A stretch of DNA of 64,000 bases from Allium sativum. Its lineage: Eukaryota > Streptophyta > Magnoliopsida > Asparagales > Amaryllidaceae. The translations under genes and the position numbers were made by a program. The first letter of the stretch is position 1; every line of letters begins with the position of its first letter. The DNA lies in contig CM060909.1 of assembly GCA_030737875.1 (NCBI GenBank), forward strand, positions 33,903,159 to 33,967,158, in the 5' to 3' direction. The notes below the pieces were generated by a model. That model searched no databases. It had not been told where the DNA came from and saw only the letters and a program-made list of their open reading frames with translations. This document shows, piece by piece, positions 1 to 12,786 of the stretch.

Positions 1-2352
1 GAACACGACAAATCAGAACACAAACAGAAGAACATTTCATTGCTTATTACAACAATTTACATCAGAGTACAAGAATATACAGAGTATGAACAAATAATAT
101 ACATTTGATAAATATCAGAGATTTACAAATTACAATGCAACAGAAAAATAATACAAAACACAACTAAAAGAGATACACGGATACAGAGCTTTCCGAGTAT
201 CATTCCAGTTGTAAACCAGGATCCTATGAATATAAATCTGCAAAACCAAAACTACTAGCTGCCCGTGTGGAAAATAGGGGCACCCAGAGTTTAGGTTAAA
301 ACAAAATACTCCAAGTCAATCATATGACTGGTGTGAGAACTAAAACAGTTACTAAATCTTTACTTTTAAAATAAAGAAAATCAAGGGACCACGCCGTATA
401 ACATGGAATGGGTTTCCTCCCAAGAATACCAGTGCATAAAACAAACAGCGCAATGCTTATTGGAAAACTGAAGCTATTATAAGATTTAGGTCACAATGCA
501 ATGCAAGCCGGAGGATAGGGTTTTACCTTATAATAGCCAAACATGCTTGGTATGTTTAAAACAAATCATTTGATACTATTATAAGTGCATAGTATATAAA
601 ACAACTTCAAATATAAATGTATCAATCATAGACGGCATAGTATCGCATGCTATTATGTCGCCAATACTAGGCTCTACAATCAAAACCGAGATGTCACGTA
701 TTGGAAATTGGATTTCCGTCATGAGTCTAGGCAAGGGATGTACTCCTAACCGCTTCGAGATACTCTAGCAAATGCCTTGAGACTACACACTCTGGGCAAT
801 CCCTGGATCCTCTAAGGTTAGTCCTCCCTTACGTTTGAGGATTAATTACTCCAGAACACATGTTTCCCCGCCCTATCGGGTGTCTATGAGCCAGATGACT
901 CAATATCCATCGGCTCTGTATAGACCGATATATCTGAAGCGTCTCGCACTCCAACAACCACATAGGTAAAAATATAAAAATGTCAGGGCTTGCAAAACCC
1001 TGACACCACCCATAGCGAAAAAGAAACGTCATATCCTCTTTGGGTCCCTTATCCGTTTTTAACTCATACCGAGGTATGAGGCTCGCGAATTAACGGTATA
1101 AACAAAGCTATGCTATATTAAAGTCGTGCTTTGATCATCGACCACAAGACTCTGCTTTTCAATAGAAGCCTTGATCATTTGCATCTCAGCATGCCACACA
1201 GGCAATTCACGCCATGCGACTGATGTCTATCGATATATAACCTTTGAGATCGTACGTCTCAGAGAAGGGCGTTAAGCAAGAGAATAAATTCTCTACCGCG
1301 AAACAGATATATATTTAATAGAGATCGATCAACACAGAATAAAATCCAATGTCAGACACACATCCATTTACAAGTTCGTTCTGGTTCTGAACGAAACCGA
1401 AAGCGCCTTATTACTCGTCCCGTATGTCCCATACAGGAGAGAGGTCCGGGCATATCCGGTCGATCTCCAAGTACATCTGGATGATCGCCACTTATTACCT
1501 TGTCTTGGGTGTACGACCCAATCAAGACATCAGTAATCATCCAAACGATGTGAAGACCTCCGGTCTTCAACCACCGTCTTCATCGTCGACTTATTGTCGA
1601 ATCAATTATTAAGAATGGGTATAAACCCGGCCTTTCCGAATAACTCGCGTTTATAAGAAACAAGTGCCATAAAAACACAACATACGTCTCATTCCAATTC
1701 ATAATATTCTTTAATTCAAATATTCACATCCTTAGGGATATGTTCCCATTAATTTTATCAAAGATAAATTCCTTAAAATTTATTCTTTAATCTTCCTTTG
1801 GATTTCATTCAAACCATATTAAGGTTTACAAAACTAATCGGGATTAACGCACCTTATCGAAGTAATCATTTATTTAATTCCCCAATCCCTACCTATTCAT
1901 CCCATGGAGCAAAACTGGTATTACCCTATATCTAGCACCATGGTGTTATCAGTAAATTTAATTACCATTTAACGATCAAATCTAATTAAAGATTTAACTG
2001 TCGCTAGGAGCAAACTGCTGATAATCCATTCTCGATCATTTCCTAAATTTGATAATTTAAATTATTAATTCCCATTTCAATCTAATTAAAGATTCATTAA
2101 AAGTCCCCTTAGTTTTAATCTTCCCAAAAATCAATATTAATGATTATTTAACTTTGGAAACACCAACGTGCCGCATCGACAATCTACACCGTACTATTGA
2201 TTTCTGCCGATATATAACCTCTGAGCTCGTACGTCTCAAAGAAGGGTGTTAAGCAAGAGAATAAATTCTCCGCCACCAAACAGATATATATTTAGCAGAG
2301 ATCAACCATACAGTTCGAAATACAATGTTAAACATGTAATCCTGTCTTTAAC

Positions 2353-2992
2353 TGGGTTAAAGAACTAATGTCGTTTAAAACACGGTTCACGATAAACCCA
2401 AATCACATTCCATTAATTATGGAATCTTCATGGGAAATAGATCAATATATAATCAATATCAATTTCCATATCTGGCTAATAATATAAATGGAGTACGACA
2501 AAGCCTTTTAAATTCCATATATATTAACAGTCTTCCTCCATTGAAGCTCATTTCGATTATTATCAAATCAAATTCCATTCAATTCCAATTTAATATATTA
2601 AATTGGAAAACTTTACTTTGGAAAATTCCCGTTAAATCTTAATAAAAATATTTATAAATTCATATTTCACTGTAAATCGGGTTAAAGAACGAATGTCGTT
2701 AAAACAAAGTTCACAATAAACCCAATTCATATTCCATTTTATTCCAGTTAAATGTTAATTAACTGGAAACACTAATAATTTTAACTAAAAGATTTATTCT
2801 TTTCACACGGGGTTCAAGAACAGTGTTATTTAAGACACCATACACGACAAACCCAAAATCCAATTCCTTTATTCAATTCCAATTAAATATTAATTAAATG
2901 GAAAACTTCACTAAATCTTAATTAGAAGATTTATTTTTTTCTCAACTGGGCTTAAGAACAGTGTTAATTAAGATACCATTCACGACAAACCC
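2353..2992. repeat. Four hairpin motifs inside LTR copy 1
   Basis: Four imperfect inverted repeats of about 45 bp lie at about 2353-2400, 2679-2723, 2810-2854 and 2948-2992. Each starts with GGGTT(A/C)AAGAAC and ends with GTTCACGATAAACCC or a close variant, so the arms can pair around a short AT-rich loop. The same motif occurs four times in LTR C (about 15000-15318) and four times in the 5' LTR (about 25660-26310). The function is unknown. Confidence 0.7.
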
Positions 2993-4755
2993 AAAATCCA
3001 ATTCAATATTAAATACAAGGCTCTAAATAGAAATTATATCGGCTTATATTCAATATCAAATCCTGAGATAAACAAATATCGTATTGGGAATAACAATATA
3101 TACATCTTCCAAATTCCTCCACAATATCCGTATAATCACGGAATCCAATATCGAAATATCTCGAAGATAATTTCTATTCAAATCTATTCCAATCCATATA
3201 TTGGAAATTCTGGTTATTTTTAAAACCATTTAAAATCCAATTTATTTATTTAAAACTATTGGATTTATAATTCTAGTTCATAACTAGTTCATTTTGATAA
3301 AAAATATATTATTATCATTCCAAATATGGAATTTTTCATCCTAATTCTTTCCAAATCATTTATTATGATTTTACACAAATTATCAATATTTTTAATAATT
3401 TTATCAAGGCCCGTACAGTCGATTTCCATAAACGGTCATCGAACTGCACTTACAGCGACCTTTTCTAATTTTGATTTGGACATAATTCCAAATCCAACTA
3501 TTAGATTTCAAATCTCTTATATCCGTTGGAAAGCTCTTTTCGATACAAACCAATGGTAATCCGACGGTCGGACCTCCCGTAATGTCAATTCGAAGTCAAT
3601 GGTCAAAATTCGCGAACTGTCGCGGCGCGCCGCGTTCTATTCAGGTCATTAAATATGTATAATATATATATTATATATATTTCGTCAATTTCATTTAAAA
3701 CATATTTTATAAATCGTTTTAAATTCGTTTTCAAAACGATTTCAACTTTATATTCAATTTCAAATCAAAATTGAATATTCCATATCATTAATATATAAAT
3801 GATAATATTTTCAAAACATTAGATTTTGAAATCACTTCCTTTTCGATATTCATTATAAAAATGAATAAAATCGGTATAAATATTGTTCACGTCAAAATGG
3901 CGTTAATCTAATCAATACGGCATCATATATTTAAATATTTTCGTGTTCATCCCAAATCGGACATCAAAATCATATTTTGATCCATTATTCAATATTATTT
4001 TAAAATATTCATTACTCGACATTTTAAAATATTCGTTCTTTCTGAATTGGAATCAGACACAGTCAATTACCATATAATTTTATTTATATGGATTTCATAC
4101 ACACATGTACACAACAATAATCAAACATAGTCAATCATCATCTAGAGTGCATTACACAACTGCATAAGCATTAAATATGGATAATTAACGCTCACAACAG
4201 TTTGCCAACCCATTGATTGACATACAACTAAATATTGGGATTAGTGTATGTCCAGTATCATCCTAATACCCGTGCGGGGTTTTCAAACAACAAACACTGA
4301 TTATTATTTGTGCGGTTGGGCGACGTGTAAAATATAAAGGCCCAATCAATATCAATCAAATGTGTGTACATAAACAAATCATCCGATTTGTAAATGAATA
4401 TTTATTTTATTCATATACATGTTAAAAGTTATATTTTTAACTATAAAATATTTATTTCATCTCATGAATACTTTATACAGTTCAATTACACAATAAAAAT
4501 AATATTTTTATTGTTCTAATATTTTTAGAAAATTTCGGCAGCATAACGACGAGATACTAGAACCGGAATAAGGTCTAGCCTTATCCCTCGCCTACTAATG
4601 GCTCGTACCATGTACATACCAATTCTAATGAGTTCATTTTATTTCCCAAACCAAATTCAACCAAATAATCTAATCAACCAAACAACCAAATAAACATGGT
4701 TTCAAACAAAGGTGTCAGGTGCTGCTAAGCATCGTCTGCATTCTAGTATATATTT

Positions 4756-5486
4756 CTAATTAGAAAATAAATTAAAGTGAGAAGTTCTCACTTTTGGGAT
4801 CCACTCCTCCATTTTGTATATTATGAACGGTTTGGATTTGGATTTGATTCTCGTCAGTTCCATCGCAATCTGTTTCACACGATTTTTATACTAAAAATCA
4901 AATTTTTATTTCAACGCTACATATATAAAAATCATATTTTTATATCGTTAAAACCCATATTTTTATATCGTTATTATATAAATAAAAATCGAATTTTTAT
5001 ATTGCTAATATATATATATATATATATATCATATTTTTATTACGCTATATACATAAAAAAAAATCACCTCTTTAATCCGCTACTTCATAATATAAAAATC
5101 ACATTTCTATAGCTTCAATTTCATATTAAAAATGGGATTTTTATAACTTTAACTTCATATTAAAAATCGGATTTTTATAACTTCAACTTCATATTTTCGT
5201 TCTAACTAAAAATATATTTTCCATACGATAAAAATCAAAACTTTTTCTAACTAAAAATCTCATCTTTCTCTAATTAAAAATGAAATCTTTTTTCAAATAA
5301 AAATAAAATGAAACCTTTTTCTATATAAAAATGAAATCTTTTTATATATAAAAATCCATTCTTTTTTTATTAAAAAAACAAATTTTAATTTTCAGTTTTT
5401 ATTTTTAAAAAAACATTTTAAATTTTCAGAATAAAAAAACAAGTTAAAACATAAATAAAAAAAGAAAAGGGAAGGGGAGGACTTAC
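4756..5486 (-). other. Predicted intron inside LTR copy 1
   Basis: On the minus strand a GC-rich exon-like block (about 5760 down to 5487) ends in GCGCC followed by GTAAGTCC, a strong plant 5' splice site. About 730 nt of AT-rich sequence follows and ends in TTTATTTTCTAATTAG. The same arrangement is seen at 7362-8196, 17676-18429 and 28035-28845. This is inferred from splice motifs and from conservation of layout; there is no transcript evidence. Confidence 0.4.
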
Positions 5487-5760
5487 GGCGCTGACCGGAG
5501 AGGGAGGAGGGCGTCTGACGGTCGGGGGTGGTAGTAGGCAGCTGCAGGCGGTGGGGGAGCATCGGAGGTGGTCGTCGTTGGTGGTGGCACGACTTCTAGG
5601 GTTTGGGGCGCCAGTTTGGGGCGCGGGGTCCTTCATTAGAGGAAGAGGGAGAGGAGGGAGAAGGGGGAGAGTGGGGAAGAGGCGCGTCGGCCAGAGGAGG
5701 TGATGCGGTGGTGGCGTCGCGACGGAGGAGGGAGGGAGCGATGGGTTCAGGAGCGAGTTT
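5470..5760 (-). other. GC-rich island in LTR copy 1
   Basis: An abrupt GC- and CpG-rich block sits in otherwise AT-rich LTR DNA, about 1 kb from the LTR start in the element's own direction. Read on the minus strand it is rich in C, resembles a plant leader or first exon, includes an ATG and a proline/serine-rich reading frame, and runs into a 5' splice-site motif. Islands at the same place occur in the other copies but differ in sequence. It is likely a promoter-proximal or leader segment; the reading frame is not considered a gene. Confidence 0.45.
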
Positions 5761-6884
5761 TTTTCTTTTAGGGTAAATCAGGTTTGAATTGGGGGATATA
5801 AAGGTTGAAAATATATTTATATATAATTTATTATTATTTTATTCTAAAAGGGTGAACTTTTATCCGAACTCCAAACGAGACCCAACTACTGTTGCCTCTA
5901 GCTAATTAACCCCATTCCGAACACAATAGGACATGTTTCATATGCCAATTCTATCATTTAGATCAGTTTTCATCAAAATTAAAATATAAATCAATTTATA
6001 TTTAATTTAAACGTACGTTTTAATATACCCGGGCCACATAACGACTCTAAAAATTCCAGAAAAATAAATCCAGCTATGTTTTGACGATGCGGTCCTAACA
6101 AATATAATTTCATCGAATTTGGAGACCGTTTGAAAAATGGTCGTTTTTCAGTCGATTAAATTCAAACTGAATTGACCAAACACGTTTAAATTCACCACAC
6201 TCACATATTAATTCAAAAAATTATGAAAATTGGAATCTAGCAATAATTTGACATTTCGGATCCAACAAAAGTGATCTCATCGAAAACGGAGGTCATTTGC
6301 AATATATTTATTATTAAGGGCTATATATTATATGAAATTCCATAACGACTATTCTGAATTTTCAATTGGACATAACTTTTTGTTCCCGCTATAAAATCTG
6401 GATTTTTCACATTCGTTGGAAAGATATTTTCAAACAGATTCAAATATTTCTAGTTTCACCAAAATCCGGTTTATTTTGAATTCTGTACATTCAATTGAAA
6501 TTTGAAACCGAATTTTCAAACTACCGTGCCATTTTCAATTCCTTTTATAATTAAAATAAATATTTATATTCTAACTTCGATTTAAATAAATATATACGTT
6601 CTAATTCTATTCAAAATAAATTTCTAGTCGTTACTATTTAAAATAAATCATTTTAGATATTCAAAGTTCATTAAAATTTCCAAAATAAAATTTATAAATT
6701 GGTTCTGATTTCCCAGGTTGTTACAGTATGTCTAATATTATCCCAATACTCGTGTGGGGTTTTCAAACAACAAACACAGATTATTATTTGTGTAGTTGCG
6801 CAATGTGTAAAATATTATCATCTCAATCAATGTCAATTAAATGGGTGTACATAACCAAATCGTCTGATTTGTAAATGAATATTT

Positions 6885-7255
6885 ATTTCAACACATGAAT
6901 ATTTTATTCAATTCATATATACAATAAAAATGATATTTTTATAGTTCGAATATTTTATTCAACACATGACTATTTTATTCAGTTCACATATACAATAAAA
7001 ATGATATTTTTATTGTTCAAATATTTTATTCAATATGAATATTTTTTATTCAGTTCATATATACAACAAAAATGATATTTTTATTGTTCAAATATTTTAT
7101 TCAACACATGAATATTTTATTCAGTTCATTCATACAACAAAAATGATATTTTTATTGTTCAAATATTTTATTCAACACATGAATATTTTATTCGGTTCAT
7201 ATATACAATAAAAATGATATTTTTATTGTTCAAATATTTTATTCAGTTCATACAA
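6885..7255. repeat. 72-bp tandem repeat, about 5 copies
   Basis: The unit begins CAACACATGAATATTTTATT and contains ACAATAAAAATGATATTTTT, a near palindrome. The paired 5' LTR has only about two copies (27745-27900), so copy number changed after insertion. Confidence 0.8.
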
Positions 7256-7361
7256 TCAATAAATACAATACAGTCCATTCAATCCAAACAAACAATCACG
7301 GTTTGTACAATCAATGGTGTGGGGGCTGCTAAGCACCATCTACATCCTAGTATATATTTTA

Positions 7362-8196
7362 CTGGAAAATAAATAGCGTGAGAAGTAGTTCTCACCTTTG
7401 GTTTCCACTCGGCCAATCTTTATTGGACGATTTGGATTCGGTTTTGCTTCCATTCGGTTTCATCGCAATCTACGTCACGCGGTTTATATTAAAAATCATA
7501 TTTTTAATACAATGCTATATATAATTAGAAATCACATTTTTAAACTGTTCTGTATATTTTTAAATATCATATTTTTAAAATAAAGTCATTTATAATAAAA
7601 ATCACATTTTTAAAACAAAGTCATATTTTTTATTCTAAGTTCTATATATAAAAATCATATTTTTATTTCAGAGTTATCTTTATAAAAATCACATTTTTAT
7701 TTAAGCCATTTCTTTATTAAAAATTTACATTTTTATAACAATGTTATTATATTGAAAATCCATATTTCTATAAATTGCTTTATATTTATATATATATATA
7801 TCATATTTTTATACTGCATTATTTCTTTTAAAAACCATGCTAATTTTATTTCCAAAAACAATTCTAATTTTATTTAAAAACAATGCAGATTTTATTTTCA
7901 AAAAACAATTCTAATTTCATTTAAAAGAAGTGCAAAATTTATTTTAAAAAACAATTCTAATTTTATTTAAAAACAATGCAAATTTTATTTTCAAAAATAA
8001 TTCTATTTTTATTTAAAAACAATGCAAATTTTATTTTCAAAAACAATTCTAATTTTATTTAAAAACAATGTGAAATTTATTTTCAATAATAACACTATTT
8101 AGAACAAAGTTATTTCATTTAAAATTAACATTTTTAACTCAACTCTATTTATATATATTAAAATTTCATTAATTAGTTACACAAAGAAAAGCTCAC
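7362..8196 (-). other. Predicted intron inside LARD 3' LTR
   Basis: On the minus strand the donor is ACA followed by GTGAGC at 8196 and the acceptor is TTTATTTTCCAG at 7362, length 835 nt. Layout and position match the intron predicted in the 5' LTR (28035-28845). Inference only. Confidence 0.4.
7845..8080. repeat. 46-bp AT-rich tandem repeat in LARD 3' LTR
   Basis: About five units of roughly 46 bp contain AACAATTCTAATTTTATTT and AACAATGCAAATTTTATTTT. The same array lies at 28505-28755 in the 5' LTR. Confidence 0.75.
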
Positions 8197-9011
8197 TGTG
8201 TTTAATTCATCTTCTTCCTCGTTTACACCCTATAGACCCGTCCAAACCCATCACAGAAATCTAGGGTTCATAACCACACGCCTCATAGTTTGTCAGAGTT
8301 AAATCCATCACCACCACTTTGAAGAGCACCGCGCCGCCCATCCACACCATGAATAACGCCCAGCTCGAGTTCCCCCTTTGCCGGCAAATCGGGATCGAAA
8401 ATTGCCACTTCCAGGCCCTATTCCTCTCAACATAGAACACGAAAACCGATCAGGATGGTGCAGATTTGAAGATCATGGGAGCCGCTTCGATTTTCGTTTT
8501 GGATGCTAGTTTTAATTCATATTGGATCGGAAGATTTTATCGCTTGAATTTCCAAGCTTTTTGGTCGTTGGTTTTTCAATTGGAGCGGCGGCTTCTGGCA
8601 AATAGATTAGGGTTTCTATTTTCTTTATATATATATATATAGATGTATATGTATTAGGGCTGGACATTTTTACCATATTACCACTTACCAACCGATACCA
8701 ACGAAAGTGGTACCGAACAATTGGCAACCGATTTGATTGGTACGGTATGCCAAACCACTTGAAAATATGCGGTACGGTGATGGTAATTGAGCATTAGCAA
8801 TGGTTGTTACCATACCTATATAATCTAAATAGTATATATGTATATTCTTATATTTTATTACGTACGTTTATTATGTAATAACGAACTTCTAATGTATACT
8901 GATTTAATAAAATACCTAGGAGAATGCTATTGTGACACAAGATTAAATGCAAATTTTATCATATATCTTACAAACAATATAACTTAAATTATAATTTATT
9001 TCATCCATAAT

Positions 9012-9016
9012 GTTTT
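9012..9016. repeat. Target duplication GTTTT, left of solo LTR B
   Basis: GTTTT directly before TGTGACGACC matches GTTTT at 21212-21216 directly after GTCGTTACA. A perfect 5-bp duplication proves the ends of LTR B. Confidence 0.85.
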
Positions 9017-10944
9017 TGTGACGACCCCAAATCCCGTACTGACGGAGACAAGGGTTATCTTTAGAATATAACACAGAAACAGATAATAGCATAACAGAAT
9101 AATTAAATACACCAGATAATGAACAATAGAATTACTGGATAAAAGTAATCATCAGAGTTACACAGTATACAGGATCATACTTAGTAAAAATACAGTTCAG
9201 CTATACATAAATGTCTACAGCGGAAAACAAAATATGTACAATAGGAGCTGAACAGCATAAAAAGAGATAAATGATAGAATCCATCTTCAGCTCCAGCTAT
9301 CCAGAAAGCACCAGCTAAACCTGAATACAAGGCTGCCCGTGTAGAAAAAGGGGCACCCGGGTTTGAAAGTGAAACAAACTACGAGTCAGACATGGGACTG
9401 GTATGAGAAATCTACTCAACACATATATAATATGGCCAATCACAGGACCACGCCACTTTCGTGGAACGGGTTTACTCCATTGGATTGCCAGTGCTTTAAA
9501 AACAAATCTTTCTTTTAAACATCGCAATGCTTTTTATAAAAATAAAGCCATTATAAGACTCAGTTCCCATCACACAATGCAACGCAAACCGGAGGATAGA
9601 GTTTTTACCTTATAACGGCCAAAATATGCTTGAAACGAATAAAACAAAGGCATTTGATATTATTGCTAGTGTTTATATGTTTCAAAAACAATTTGAATCA
9701 TAACTATCAATCATAGGCGGCATGGGTACCATATATCATGTCGCCATATATATGTATATATATATATATAATCAAAACCGCACGATGTCGTATTTGGAAA
9801 TTGGATTTCCGTCATGAACCAAGGCAAAAGATAGTCCTTACCGAATTCGAGACGCTCTAGCCCGTGTCCCAGGACTCAGACACAGGTGGGCCCTTGGATC
9901 GTCAGGGTCGGTCCACCGATGTGGATTAAAATTCCTGAACACTGCGTTTCCCCGCCCTTTGGGGCGTAAATGAGCCAACGAATGACTCCATCGGACCCGG
10001 ATCGTCCGATCAAACCAAGGTGCCTCGCAACAGCAACAACCACACAGGTGAAAAGTATATAAATGTCAGGGCTGGTAGGTCACTGACACCACCCTAGCTA
10101 GAAAGAAACGCATGCCCTCCCTGAGGTCCTTCTCCCGTTTCTGGTTCATACCGGGGTGTGAGGCTCGCGAATTCACGTTATACACAAAGCTACGCCACAC
10201 AGGCGGTGCTTTGATCATCACCACAAGACTTTGCTTTTCAACAGAAGCCCTGATCACTGCATCTTAGCATGCCACACAGGCAATTCATGCCATGCGACTG
10301 ATGTCCATCGATATACAACCTCTGAGCTCGTGCGTTTTAGAGAAGGGCGTTAAGCAAAAGAATAAATTCTCCGCCGCCAAACAAATGTATATTTAATAGA
10401 GATCAATCAACACAGAATAAAATCCAATGTCAGACACACAGTCCATTTACAAGTCCGTTCTGGGTCTGAACGAAACCGTAGTCACTAAATACCTCGCAAA
10501 CCCATCGACCACCACGTACGTCTGGACGATCACCACTCATTATCCATATTTCGGGATGCCTCCCAATCAGGACCTCGGTTACCATCCAAAGGAGGTGAAG
10601 ATCTCCGGTCTTCGACCACCGTCTTCATCTTCGACTTTCAATCGTCGGTCAATTATTTGAAATGAGAATTAACTCGGCCTTTTCAAATAATTCACGTATA
10701 TTTAGAATTTCAAATCAATTTATTTCAATGGTTAAATCATTCGACAACACCAATTTTGTTCTTTAATGTAATTTTCACACCAAACCCATTCAACCATCAA
10801 ACACCACATAAATCGAGCAAATTCAGTTTATTTCCATTCCATATCGTTTATGATATTTTATAACGATTTATCGCTATTTTTATTTATTTTAAAATAGCCA
10901 ATTTATTCAAAATGACGCTTCGGGCCATAACGCGGCCGTGGCGC

Positions 10945-11375
10945 TGTTTTTCTTCAGATTTGATTTACACATATATGAAAATCTAACCGTTGGATCTTCA
11001 CAAAATTTACATCATTAGAAAGGTCTTTTCAAAACGAATCCAACGGTTCCAGTTTCGGGAAAATCCGACGGTCGGATCTCCCGGTACAATTGTTTGAAGT
11101 TTCGATTTCAAAATACGAACTGCAGCGTCGTTATTCGATTAAATATAATTATATTTATATATATAAATATAATCGTTTCTGGCGCTGTTTTTCTTTAGAT
11201 TTGAATTAAACATTCCAGACAATCCAACCGTTGGATTTTTACAAAGTTGGTGCCGTTGGAAAGATTTCTCCAAAGCAAACCCAACGGTTGCGATTTCAGG
11301 GAAATCCGATGGTCGGATCTCCCGGTATAATCGTTTGAAATCACAGTTTCAAAATGCGAACTGCACGGCCACGTT
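10945..11375. repeat. About 230-bp imperfect tandem duplication in LTR B
   Basis: Two successive blocks (about 10945-11140 and 11180-11375) share GCTGTTTTTCTT, AACCGTTGGAT, AACGGTT and GGTCGGATCTCCCGGTA in the same order. The palindrome-like CCGA(C/T)GGTCGGAT(C/T) box also occurs once in the A-type LTRs (for example 15903). Confidence 0.7.
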
Positions 11376-12781
11376 TCGTTTTAATTTTATTTATATTTAT
11401 ATATTTATATAAATATAGTTCATTCAAAAATTCCTATATCGTTTTCATTTCAAATATTTCACTAACGCCTTTAAATTTCGGAAAAATTCGCCATAACCTC
11501 CTTTGTACGGGAGGGGCTGGGAAAATTCCCAAATAGTCACACGGGCGTCTCATGTCAAAAAGAAAAGGGAAAAGCCAAGCGGCTAGCCAATAGGCTCATA
11601 AAATCATCACCCAAACAAAACAGTAAATGTGTACCTATTTGTCGGGCACAAAATTTTATTCCTCTTCTCTAGCCCCTTTGCTATAACCTGTTCAATAAAT
11701 ATGCATGTACATATATACAGTTCTTATCATTTTCCATTCAATTTCATATTCGATTCCATTTGGTTTAAGAACACCATTCATTCTAATGTTGCATGCATAG
11801 GCAAAAATCATATCATTAGCTAATTAATGAATATTTTATCTCAGTCATATTTATTTGAACGAGTGGCTATTTTTAACACTACACATTTCAACAATTCCTG
11901 TATATAATAAAAATGTGATTTTTATTGTAAAACAATTCTTTTCAAAACACTATTATTTTATATAGTCTATATAGATGATAAAAAGGTGATTTTTATTGTA
12001 AAACAATTCATTTTGAAACAAGGTCATTTTACATAGTTCATATAGATGATAAAAAGGTGATTTTTATTATAAAACAATTTATTTCAAAAATATGAATACC
12101 ATTCAACACATGAATTTTTAATCAACGAATGAATATCGATTCAACACATGAAGGTTTTCTATAGTTTCTATATATAGATAAAAATGTGATTTTTATATTT
12201 AAAACACGAATACGATTCAACACATGAATTTCTAATCAACGAATGAATATCGATTCAACACATGAAGGTTTTCTATTCAATGAATAAATATAGTTTCAGC
12301 AAATGAAAATAATTCAAACACATGAATATTATTCAAATTTTCGGCAGCATAACGGCAGGGTAGTTAAAACCGGGACCGTCCCTAGTACGGCTCCTCGCTC
12401 TACCTTAAAATCTCGCGGTTTTTGACAATGGGGATCATGCATCTAGTTCGCACGCAGGCGGCATGTATATATTTATTTCATTTCCACAAACTAATCCTAT
12501 GTGGTTTCAACCAAATATTTCTCAACCACAAATGGGTATTTTTCAACCACAATCAATCAATATCAACCACAAACAATCCCAAACAACCATTCGCTATCAA
12601 TCAATTTTCACACCAATCACAATCAATAAATATCGTCCATGGTTTGTGGACGAGGGGCGTATATATATATATATATTTATATATATAGCAATTCACTTCT
12701 ATTTCAACACATATATAATTTTTACAACGCATATATAACTTATACATCGAACGTACGACTTATACAACGCTTATACAAGAG

Positions 12782-12786
12782 GTGTA
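12782..12786. repeat. Target duplication GTGTA, left of solo LTR C
   Basis: GTGTA before TGTGACGGC matches GTGTA at 19684-19688 after GGTTGTTACA. The flanks also join naturally (ACAACGCTTATA motifs on both sides). Confidence 0.88.

Larger units (their letters stand above)
1..6725 (-). mobile_element. Giant non-coding LTR, copy 1 (probable solo LTR, left edge cut by window)
   Basis: The whole length can be matched by eye, segment by segment, to the 5' LTR at 23441-30194 (starts GAACACGACAAATCAG; ends GGTTGTTACA at 6725). By alignment to that copy about 57 bp are missing on the left. The sequence right of 6725 (GTATG, then TCTAATATTATCCCAA) is the middle of another LTR copy, so this copy is an insertion into the LARD 3' LTR. 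It holds hairpin motifs (2353-2992), a GC-rich island (about 5470-5760) and AT-rich tracts, and no coding sequence. The solo state is inferred: no internal region follows the right end. The orientation is taken from the primer site at 23426. Confidence 0.8.
6726..8654 (-). mobile_element. LARD 3' LTR, distal segment in window
   Basis: This stretch is closely similar to 27596-29290 of the 5' LTR (roughly 5-6% differences by eye at 7385-7600 versus 28050-28270). It is the part of the base element's 3' LTR between LTR copy 1 and the hAT-like MITE; the LTR resumes at 21506. It contains five copies of a 72-bp unit (about 6885-7255) where the 5' LTR has two, the palindrome GTGAGAAGTAGTTCTCAC at 7379, a 46-bp array (about 7845-8080) and a moderately GC-rich island (about 8205-8600). 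Confidence 0.8.
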